A stretch of DNA of 10,339 bases from Polaromonas sp. (GTDB lineage: Bacteria; Pseudomonadota; Gammaproteobacteria; Burkholderiales; Burkholderiaceae_C): NCBI GenBank assembly GCA_023259235.1, contig JAHFQQ010000115.1, forward strand, positions 1-10,339, written 5' to 3'. Below are positions 4,268 to 10,339 of the stretch, one piece after another. Made by a program: the position numbers and the translations under genes. The first letter of the stretch is position 1, and every line of letters starts with the position of its first letter. The notes under the pieces were generated by a model, which ran no database searches, was not told the origin of the DNA, and worked only from the letters and a program-made list of their open reading frames with translations.

Positions 4268-6025
4268 ATGAATTCTGACGCAAGCCGGGGCCATGCGGCG
4301 AAGCAACTGCAGGAGACCGTGGGCGCAGGCTGGCAGCAGGCCATGGATGCAATGGCCACTGCAGGCCTGGCAGCGGGTTTTCCCGCGCTGCAAGTGCCAC
4401 AGTTCAATTTGCCCCCATTTCCCCAGGCACTTCCGGCGGTCCGGTTCGATCCGGCCAGGCTGCAGGCACTGCAGCAGCGCTACCTCGAAGACGCGGCCGA
4501 GCTGTGGAATCAATGCCTGCGGAGCAGCAATGACGCGCCATTGGCAGCCGACCGGCGGTTTTCCGCCGAGGCCTGGCAGGTCAATCCGGTTTCAAAATTC
4601 TCGGCCGCTGCCTACATGCTCAATGCGCGCACCCTGATGAGCCTGGCCGAGGCGGTGCAGGGCGACGCCAAGACCAAAGCCCGGGTGCGCTTCGCGGTCG
4701 AGCAGTGGATGGCGGCAACCGCCCCCAGCAATTTTATGGCCCTGAACGCCGAAGCCCAGCAAAAGGCCATCAGCAGCCAGGGCGAGAGCATTGCGCAAGG
4801 CCTTGCCAACATGCTCCATGACATGAAGCTGGGTCATGTCTCGATGACCGACGAGAGCATCTTCGAGGTGGGAAAAAATGTTGCCACCACTGAAGGCGCG
4901 GTGGTGTTTGAAAACGAATTCTTCCAGTTGCTCGAATACAAGCCGCTTACCGCCAAGGTTCATGAAAGGCCTTTTCTCCTGATTCCGCCTTGCATCAACA
5001 AGTTCTACATCCTTGATCTGCAACCCGACAATTCGCTGATTCGCTACGCCGTGGCGCAGGGCCATCGAACCTTCGTGGTGAGTTGGCGCAACCCCGACGA
5101 ATCAATGGCGGGCAAGACCTGGGACGACTACATCGAGCACGCCGCCATCAAGGCGATTGAAGTGGTGCAGGAAATCACCGGCGCCAAGACCATCAACGCC
5201 CTGGGCTTTTGCGTGGGTGGCACCATTTTGGGCACGGCGCTCGCGGTGCTGGCCGCGCGTGGCAAAAAGCCGGTGGCCAGCGCCACCTTCCTGACATCGC
5301 TGCTCGACTTCACCGATACCGGCATCCTGGACATCTTCATCGATGAAACTTCCGTCAGGTACCGCGAGACTGAAATGGGGAAGGGCGGGTTGCTCAAGGG
5401 GCAGGAGCTCGCCTCGACCTTCAGTTTCCTGCGCCCCAACGATCTGGTCTGGAACTACGTGGTGGGCAATTACCTGAAAGGTGAAACGCCGCCGCCCTTC
5501 GACCTGCTCTACTGGAACAGTGATTCCACCAACTTGCCCGGCCCGTTTTACGCCTGGTACCTGCGCAACACCTATCTGGAAAACAATCTCGTCAAGCCCC
5601 GCCATACCGTGGTGTGTGACCAGAAGGTGGATTTCGGCCTGGCCGACATGCCGGCGTATATCTATGGCTCGCGTGAAGACCATATTGTGCCGATCGGCGG
5701 CGCCTATGCCTCGACCCGGGTTCTCCCGGGCAAGAAGCGTTTTGTCATGGGCGCGTCGGGCCATATTGCCGGAGTGATCAATCCACCCGCCAAAAACAAA
5801 CGCAGCTACTGGACCCGCGACAAACTGCCGCAAGGCAAATTTCCGGAGGCGCATGCCGACTGGTTCAAGGGGGCAACCGAGCATGCTGGCAGCTGGTGGC
5901 CGGATTGGGCTGACTGGCTCAAGGGATATGCCGGCAAGCAAGTTACCGCACCCAAGGGTTATGGCAACAAAAAATACCGGGCGATCGAGCCCGCGCCTGG
6001 CCGCTACGTCAAGGTCAAGGCCTGA
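4268..6025 (+). CDS. phaC: Class I poly(3-hydroxyalkanoate) polymerase PhaC
   Basis: Predicted 585-residue synthase that polymerises (R)-3-hydroxybutyryl-CoA into PHB on the surface of intracellular granules, releasing CoA. The lipase-like box GFCVGG holds the nucleophile C315, and the rest of the triad is D471 (GSREDHIVP) and H499 (GASGHIAGV). Other family blocks are FIFEVGKN-like DESIFEVGKNVATTEGAVVF, LLIPPCINKFYILDL, and FVVSWRNPDESMAGKTWDDY. The N-terminal part (about residues 1-190) is the variable PhaC_N region. Length is that of class I enzymes (about 590), and no PhaE or PhaR subunit is needed. I chose the ATG at 4268 because GGGGAG lies five bases upstream; an in-frame ATG at 4241 would add nine residues and has no ribosome site. 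It is the first gene of phaC-phaA-phaB, with a 45-bp gap to phaA. Confidence 0.97.
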   Translation: MNSDASRGHAAKQLQETVGAGWQQAMDAMATAGLAAGFPALQVPQFNLPPFPQALPAVRFDPARLQALQQRYLEDAAELWNQCLRSSNDAPLAADRRFSAEAWQVNPVSKFSAAAYMLNARTLMSLAEAVQGDAKTKARVRFAVEQWMAATAPSNFMALNAEAQQKAISSQGESIAQGLANMLHDMKLGHVSMTDESIFEVGKNVATTEGAVVFENEFFQLLEYKPLTAKVHERPFLLIPPCINKFYILDLQPDNSLIRYAVAQGHRTFVVSWRNPDESMAGKTWDDYIEHAAIKAIEVVQEITGAKTINALGFCVGGTILGTALAVLAARGKKPVASATFLTSLLDFTDTGILDIFIDETSVRYRETEMGKGGLLKGQELASTFSFLRPNDLVWNYVVGNYLKGETPPPFDLLYWNSDSTNLPGPFYAWYLRNTYLENNLVKPRHTVVCDQKVDFGLADMPAYIYGSREDHIVPIGGAYASTRVLPGKKRFVMGASGHIAGVINPPAKNKRSYWTRDKLPQGKFPEAHADWFKGATEHAGSWWPDWADWLKGYAGKQVTAPKGYGNKKYRAIEPAPGRYVKVKA

Positions 6026-6070
6026 AGCGCAGCAAGATTTTCAGCACGATTCATAGCAAGGAAAGACATC

Positions 6071-7249
6071 ATGGAAGACATCGTTATCGTTTCAGCCGCC
6101 CGCACCGCCGTCGGCAAATTTGGCGGCGCGCTTGCCAAAACAGCCGCGGCCGAGTTGGGCGCCATCGCAATCCGCGAAGCCCTTGTTCGCGCCAAGGTAG
6201 ATCCCGCGCAGGTGGGTGAAGTCATCATGGGTCAGGTGCTGGCCGCTGGCGTGGGCCAGAATCCGGCCCGTCAGGCACTGGTCAAGGCCGGCATTGCGCT
6301 GGAAGTCCCCGCCCTGACCATCAATGCCGTCTGCGGTTCGGGTTTGAAGGCCGTCATGCTGGCGGCCCAGGCTGTGGCCTATGGCGACAGCGAGATCGTG
6401 GTCGCGGGCGGCCAGGAAAACATGAGCGCCGCTCCCCACGTGCTGCCGGGTTCGCGCGACGGCCAGCGCATGGGCGACTGGAAGTTGGTGGACACCATGA
6501 TCGTCGATGGCCTGTGGGACGTGTACAACCAGTATCACATGGGCATCACGGCTGAAAACGTGGCAAAAAAATATGGCATTACACGTGAAATGCAGGATGC
6601 CATGGCGCTGTCCAGCCAGCACAAGGCCGCTGCCGCGCAAGACGCCGGCAAGTTCAAGGACGAGATCGTGGGCGTTTCGCTGGCGCAGAAAAAGGGCGAC
6701 CCCATCATTTTCAACGTTGACGAATTCCTGAATCGAAAAACCAGCGCCGAAGCCCTGGCCGGCTTGCGCCCAGCCTTCGACAAGACCGGTTCGGTGACCG
6801 CCGGCAATGCCTCCGGCATCAACGACGGTGCCGCCGCCGTGGTGGTCATGACCGCCAGAAAGGCCGCTGCCCTGGGCCTCAAGCCGCTGGCCCGGATTGC
6901 CGGCTTTGGCATGGTCGGGCTTGATCCCGCCATCATGGGCATGGGCCCGGTGGCTGCCTCGCGCAAAGCCCTCAAGCGCGCTGGCTGGAGCGTGGCCGAT
7001 GTGGACCTGTTCGAACTCAATGAGGCATTCTGCGCGCAGGCCTGCGCCGTCAACAAGGAACTTGGCGCGGACCCTGCCAGAGTCAACGTCAACGGCGGAG
7101 CCACCGCGCTTGGCCATCCCATTGGTGCTTCCGGCTGCCGTATCCTGGTGACGCTGCTGCATGAAATGCAGCGCCGCGATGCCAAAAAAGGCCTTGCTTC
7201 CCTGTGCATCGGCGGCGGCATGGGGGCGGCCCTTGTGATCGAGCGCTGA
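6071..7249 (+). CDS. phaA: Acetyl-CoA acetyltransferase (beta-ketothiolase) PhaA
   Basis: Predicted 392-residue cytosolic biosynthetic thiolase that condenses two acetyl-CoA to acetoacetyl-CoA, the first step of PHB synthesis. The acyl-accepting cysteine is C88 (INAVCGSGLKAV), and the second active-site pair is H349 (NGGATALGHPIGASGCR) and C379 (SLCIGGGMG). Other thiolase signatures are GGQENMSAAPHVLPGSRDG (113-131), NASGINDGAAAVVVM (246-260) and NEAFCAQA (317-324). Length is the standard 390-395. The start at 6071 is preceded by AAGGAAAG at good spacing. It sits between phaC and phaB on the same strand, which supports the biosynthetic role over fatty-acid breakdown. A 116-bp gap with a hairpin repeat separates it from phaB. 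Confidence 0.96.
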   Translation: MEDIVIVSAARTAVGKFGGALAKTAAAELGAIAIREALVRAKVDPAQVGEVIMGQVLAAGVGQNPARQALVKAGIALEVPALTINAVCGSGLKAVMLAAQAVAYGDSEIVVAGGQENMSAAPHVLPGSRDGQRMGDWKLVDTMIVDGLWDVYNQYHMGITAENVAKKYGITREMQDAMALSSQHKAAAAQDAGKFKDEIVGVSLAQKKGDPIIFNVDEFLNRKTSAEALAGLRPAFDKTGSVTAGNASGINDGAAAVVVMTARKAAALGLKPLARIAGFGMVGLDPAIMGMGPVAASRKALKRAGWSVADVDLFELNEAFCAQACAVNKELGADPARVNVNGGATALGHPIGASGCRILVTLLHEMQRRDAKKGLASLCIGGGMGAALVIER

Positions 7250-7265
7250 TTTTCGGAAAATCTGT

Positions 7266-7325
7266 ATAGAAAAAGCAGGTCTGACCTACACAGAATGGGT
7301 GCAGGCTGCTATTTTATAGATAGCA
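7266..7325 (-). repeat. Two-hairpin 60-bp repeat, copy C, between phaA and phaB
   Basis: Read on the minus strand it starts TGCTAT. The first hairpin is GCTAT/ATAGC (7308-7312 and 7320-7324) with a 7-base loop. The second hairpin is AGGT-CTG-ACCT (plus-strand 7277-7287), at the same place as GGGC-TGA-GCCC in copy A. Two base pairs differ between the copies and both remain paired. It fills most of the phaA-phaB gap and would be transcribed within the operon mRNA, ending about 28 bases before the phaB ribosome site. No T-run follows, so it is more likely an mRNA-stability or attenuation hairpin, or simply a mobile repeat, than a terminator. Confidence 0.6.
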
Positions 7326-7365
7326 AAATGGTTTCGCTGGTTTCAACACAATCAAGGAGATGGCA

Positions 7366-8103
7366 ATGACCAAGAAAGTAGCGTACGTCACCGGGGGCAT
7401 GGGCGGGATTGGCACTGCCATTTGCCAGCGGCTGGCCACGGATGGCTACACCGTAATTGCGGGCTGTGGCCCCACGCGGGACTTCACCAAGTGGATTGGT
7501 GAGCAAAAGACGCTGGGCTACACCTTTTACGCCTCGGTTGGCAACGTTGGTGACTGGGACTCCACGGTGGCGGCCTTTGACAAGGTGAAGGCCGAGCACG
7601 GCGCCGTCAGCGTGCTGGTGAATAACGCCGGCATCACGCGCGACGGCCAGTTCCGCAAAATGAGCAAAGCCGACTGGGACGGCGTGATATCGACCAACCT
7701 CAACAGCATGTTCAATGTGACCAAGCAGGTGATAGAAGGCATGATCGAGGCGGGTTTTGGCCGCATCATCAATATCTCGTCGGTGAACGGCCAAAAGGGT
7801 CAGTTCGGCCAGGTCAACTACTCCACCGCCAAGGCCGGCCTGCATGGCTTTACCATGGCGTTGGCACAGGAAGTCGCCAGCAAAGGCGTCACCGTCAACA
7901 CTGTGAGCCCGGGCTATATCGGCACCGACATGGTCAAGGCGATACGTCCCGATGTGCTGGAAAAAATCGTGGCCACGGTGCCTGTCAGGCGCCTCGGCGA
8001 ACCAAGCGAAATTGCCTCGATCATTTCATGGATTGCCTCGGAAGAGGGCGGTTATTCCACCGGTGCTGACTTCTCGGTCAATGGCGGTTTGCATATGGGC
8101 TGA
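7366..8103 (+). CDS. phaB: Acetoacetyl-CoA reductase PhaB
   Basis: Predicted 245-residue NADPH-dependent short-chain dehydrogenase/reductase that turns acetoacetyl-CoA into (R)-3-hydroxybutyryl-CoA for PhaC. The cofactor motif is VTGGMGGIGTAICQRL (8-23), NNAGITRDGQFRKM follows at 86-99, and the catalytic set is S139 (INISSVNGQKGQFGQ), Y152 and K156 (NYSTAKAGLHGF). VSPGYIGTDMV and the C-terminal YSTGADFSVNGGLHMG are typical of PhaB. I chose the ATG at 7366 because AAGGAG (7354-7359) lies six bases upstream; the ATG at 7360 directly abuts that site and cannot use it. Length is within one residue of the well-known Cupriavidus enzyme (246, as I recall). It is the last gene of the pha operon, and the next gene is convergent, 21 bp away. 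Confidence 0.96.
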   Translation: MTKKVAYVTGGMGGIGTAICQRLATDGYTVIAGCGPTRDFTKWIGEQKTLGYTFYASVGNVGDWDSTVAAFDKVKAEHGAVSVLVNNAGITRDGQFRKMSKADWDGVISTNLNSMFNVTKQVIEGMIEAGFGRIINISSVNGQKGQFGQVNYSTAKAGLHGFTMALAQEVASKGVTVNTVSPGYIGTDMVKAIRPDVLEKIVATVPVRRLGEPSEIASIISWIASEEGGYSTGADFSVNGGLHMG

Positions 8104-8124
8104 GAAGGTAAGGAAGGGGGCGGT

Positions 8125-9552
8125 TCAGGGCACTCTGGCCGTTTCCCCCGCGCTGGCCTGCCAGCCGCCGCCGAGCGACTGGATCAGCGCCACTGCGGTC
8201 GTTTGGCGGTCTGCCATGGCCTGTACCAGCGCACGGCGTGCGCTTAGCGCGGTGGCTTGCGCAGTGATGACCTCGGTGTAGCTGACCTGGCCGCTGCGGT
8301 AGCGGTTGAGCACCTGCTGTTCGACCTGGTCGGCCGCCTGCGAGGCCTGGCGCAACAGGTCTTGCTGGGTCAGCAGTACGCGCGTGGCGGCCAGCTGGGC
8401 TTCGACATTCTGGAAGGCCGTCAGCACGGTTTGCCGGTACTGCGCCACGGTTTGCGCATAGGCGGCTTCGCTGCCTTCGACTTTGGCGCCAGTGGCGCCG
8501 GCGTTGAACAATAGCTGCGTGGCCGACAGACCGATCGCCCAGACGCTGCTGGCTGCGCTGAACAGGTCGGCGACCTGGCTGGCGCCGAAACCATAGGACG
8601 CGCTCAGCGGAAGGTTGGGGTAATAGGCGCTCTTGGCAATGCCGATCTGCTCATTGGCGGCGGCCATGCGGCGCTCGGCTGCGGCAATGTCGGGGCGGCG
8701 CTGCAGCAGTGTGGACGGCAAACCGACCGGCACCTCGGGCACGGTGGGCTGCCAGGCCGCCGGCGCCAGCGAGAAGTTGCCGGGCGCCTCGCCCACCAGC
8801 ACGGCGATGGCGTGTTCGAGTTGCGCGCGCTGGCTCATCAGCCCGGCAGCGGTTGACTGCGTGCTGGCCAGTTGGGTCTGCGCCTGCAGCACGTCGGTTT
8901 TGGCCGAAATTCCCGCGTTGTAACTGTTTTGCGTGATTTGCAGTGCGCGCTTGTAGGCGGCGATGGTTTCGTCCAGCAGGACTTTCTGGGTATCGGTTTG
9001 CCGCAGCGACAGGTAATTGACCGCCAATTCGCCCTGGGCTGACAGTGTGGCGCTGGCCAGATCGGCCGCGCTGGCCTGTGCGCTGGCCGACGCGCTGTCA
9101 ATGGTGCGGCCCAGCCGGCCCCAGACGTCGGGCTCCCAGTTGGCGCCCATGCCTACCTGAAAGTTGTTGCTGACGTGGCCTGTGCCGCTGCCCCGGCTGG
9201 CGCCACCATTGAGCGTGACCGAGGGGAACAGCGAGGCCCGCTGCTGGCGCACCAGCGCGCGCGCCTGCGCATAAGACGCCACAGCGGCGGCAACGTTCTG
9301 GTTCGACACCTGGATGCGTGCCGCCAGTTGATCCAGCACCGGATCGCCAAAGAGCTGCCACCACGGGCCGCGCTCCAGCGCATCGGCCGGCGCGGCGGGC
9401 ACCCAGCCCTCGGCCTCCTTGAAGTGGTTGACATCCGGCACGGTCGGGCGCTGATAGGTGGGGCCGACGGCGCAGCCGTTGATCGACAGCGCCAGCACGA
9501 CTGCGGTGAAAATCGGGCTGCGCGAGGAATGAAAGATCTTCTTCAGGTGCAT
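8125..9552 (-). CDS. RND efflux outer-membrane lipoprotein, NodT/OprM family
   Basis: Predicted 475-residue outer-membrane channel of a tripartite efflux pump. A signal peptide (MHLKKIFHSSRSP, then a hydrophobic stretch) ends in the lipobox SINGC with lipid-bearing C27, followed by AVGPTYQRP, the hallmark start of this family. The body shows two OEP repeats: one begins with QLFGDPVLDQLAARIQVSNQN and includes NFQVGMGANWEPDVWGRLGR and VNYLSLRQTDTQ; the second includes LLQRRPDIAAAERRMAAANE, IGIAKSAYYPNLPLSASYGF and QQVLNRYRSGQVSYTEVITA. I prefer the ATG at 9552 because GAGG lies six bases upstream. The alternative ATG at 9564 (four more residues) overlaps the permease stop as ATGA, which fits translational coupling but has no ribosome site of its own. 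The gene follows the RND permease directly and is convergent with phaB. Confidence 0.93.
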   Translation of the reverse strand: MHLKKIFHSSRSPIFTAVVLALSINGCAVGPTYQRPTVPDVNHFKEAEGWVPAAPADALERGPWWQLFGDPVLDQLAARIQVSNQNVAAAVASYAQARALVRQQRASLFPSVTLNGGASRGSGTGHVSNNFQVGMGANWEPDVWGRLGRTIDSASASAQASAADLASATLSAQGELAVNYLSLRQTDTQKVLLDETIAAYKRALQITQNSYNAGISAKTDVLQAQTQLASTQSTAAGLMSQRAQLEHAIAVLVGEAPGNFSLAPAAWQPTVPEVPVGLPSTLLQRRPDIAAAERRMAAANEQIGIAKSAYYPNLPLSASYGFGASQVADLFSAASSVWAIGLSATQLLFNAGATGAKVEGSEAAYAQTVAQYRQTVLTAFQNVEAQLAATRVLLTQQDLLRQASQAADQVEQQVLNRYRSGQVSYTEVITAQATALSARRALVQAMADRQTTAVALIQSLGGGWQASAGETARVP

Positions 9553-9560
9553 GAAATACC

Positions 9561-10339
9561 TCATTGCAATTGCAGTGGCGCTGCGGGCAGATCATCGAAT
9601 GGTTCATGGAGATGGCGGCTCAGATGACGTTCTGACGGTCTGCTGCGACGCAGCTTGTCAAGCAGCACGTACACCACCGGCGTGGTCAGCAGCGTCAGTA
9701 CCTGGCTGGCGAGCAGACCGCCAATGATGGTGATGCCCAGCGGGCGACGCAGTTCGGCGCCTTCGCCAAAGCCGATGGCCAGCGGCAACGCGCCCAAAAT
9801 AGCCGCGAGCGTAGTCATGAGGATGGGACGAAAACGCAGCAGGCAGGCTTCGCGCACGGCTACCACCGCAGAAAGGCCGCGCGCACGTTCGGCATCGAGG
9901 GCAAAGTCGATGATCAAAATGGCGTTTTTCTTGACGATGCCAATCAGCAAAAAGATGCCGATCAGCGCAATGATGGAAAAGTCCATCTTGAACAGCAGCA
10001 GCGCCAGCACGGCGCCCACGCCGGCCGAGGGCAGGGTTGAGAGCACGGTCAGCGGATGGATCAGGCTTTCATACAGAATGCCCAGCAAGATGTAGATCAC
10101 CACCAGCGCAGCCAAAATGAGCATGGGCTGCTCGCTCTGCGACTGCTGCGCGCTGAGTGCCGTGCCGGCGAAGCTGCCGCGTACATTGTTGGGCAGGCCG
10201 ATGGCTGCCTCGGCGTGCTTGATCGCGGCCTGTGCATCGCTGAGCGTGCTGCCATCGGCCAGGTTATAAGACACGGTGGTCGAGAGCTCGCCTTGGTCGT
10301 GGCTGACGGATGCAGCAGCCGAGTTTTCACTGAAGCTGG
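9561..10339 (-). CDS. RND multidrug efflux permease, HAE1/MdtC-like (C-terminal part, runs off right edge)
   Basis: This is the last 258 codons of an inner-membrane proton-driven efflux pump; full-length members are about 1,030 residues. The frame is open to the window end, so the true start lies outside. After a short periplasmic segment (VSYNLADGSTLSDAQAAI) come the C-terminal membrane helices: MLILAALVVIYILLGILYES, then LSTLPSAGVGAVLALLLF, the highly conserved IGIFLLIGIVKKNAILIIDF, LRFRPILMTTLAAILGALPL, and RRPLGITIIGGLLASQVLTL followed by TTPVVYVLLD. GEGAELRRPLG between the last two is a family signature. The order of this permease followed by a NodT-type lipoprotein resembles mdtABC-type clusters, so an MdtC-like role is plausible. 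Which substrate it pumps cannot be read from the sequence. Confidence 0.92.
   Translation of the reverse strand, partial: SFSENSAAASVSHDQGELSTTVSYNLADGSTLSDAQAAIKHAEAAIGLPNNVRGSFAGTALSAQQSQSEQPMLILAALVVIYILLGILYESLIHPLTVLSTLPSAGVGAVLALLLFKMDFSIIALIGIFLLIGIVKKNAILIIDFALDAERARGLSAVVAVREACLLRFRPILMTTLAAILGALPLAIGFGEGAELRRPLGITIIGGLLASQVLTLLTTPVVYVLLDKLRRSRPSERHLSRHLHEPFDDLPAAPLQLQ

Noticed and set aside
6092..7162. Long minus-strand open frame opposite phaA (and a similar one opposite phaC, 5102-5941)
   Set aside because: Frames mirrored from GC-rich coding strands; His/Gly/Arg-rich products with no recognisable domain, while phaA and phaC on the plus strand are certain.
8112..8149. Hairpin-like GGGGGCGG ... 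CCG-TTT-CCCCC between phaB and the lipoprotein gene as a two-way terminator
   Set aside because: The stem needs a three-base bulge, there is no T-run on either strand, and it reaches into the lipoprotein coding sequence.

Overview
The window looks like chromosomal DNA of a high-GC betaproteobacterium of the order Burkholderiales, most likely a Comamonadaceae-type organism (Polaromonas/Rhodoferax-like). This rests on the phaC-phaA-phaB order, the NagK/NagL-like hydrolase and isomerase, the RdgC type, and a family of short two-hairpin repeats that I recall from that family. The taxonomic call is inference, because no rRNA or marker gene is present.

Layout from left to right. (1) Positions 1-225, minus strand: the first 75 codons of rdgC, running off the left edge. 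(2) 364-921, minus: a NUDIX hydrolase with an N-terminal zinc ribbon. A possible intrinsic terminator lies between it and rdgC. (3) 1163-1858 and 1969-2271, minus: a fumarylpyruvate-hydrolase-like FAA-family enzyme preceded by a small ABM-fold monooxygenase-like protein. (4) 2477-3115 and 3105-3935, plus, divergent from (3): a zeta-class maleylpyruvate/maleylacetoacetate isomerase overlapping pgeF (YfiH/laccase-domain purine nucleoside phosphorylase). (5) 3843-4169, minus: a small two-helix membrane protein whose 3' end overlaps the pgeF 3' end. (6) 4268-8103, plus: a class I polyhydroxyalkanoate operon, phaC-phaA-phaB. (7) 8125 to the right edge, minus: a NodT/OprM-type outer-membrane lipoprotein and the C-terminal part of its RND pump permease.

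How the genes work together. PhaA condenses two acetyl-CoA, PhaB reduces acetoacetyl-CoA with NADPH, and PhaC polymerises the (R)-3-hydroxybutyryl-CoA into PHB. The isomerase and FAA hydrolase would perform two consecutive steps of gentisate- or homogentisate-type ring-fission catabolism, but no ring-cleaving dioxygenase is in the window. The RND permease and outer-membrane lipoprotein are two parts of a tripartite efflux pump; the adaptor would lie beyond the right edge.

The most unusual signal is a roughly 60-bp repeat family with three diverged copies in 10 kb (985-1044 plus; 3558-3617 minus; 7266-7325 minus). All three keep a GCTAT/ATAGC hairpin with variable loops, and two of them show paired, compensating changes in a second hairpin. 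One copy lies inside pgeF, in frame, and supplies 20 residues without disturbing the catalytic His-Cys-His set. Another lies between phaA and phaB. Apart from this, the region is ordinary housekeeping and metabolic DNA. I see no phage, IS element, CRISPR array, tRNA or rRNA, and no gene-free stretch longer than 300 bases.
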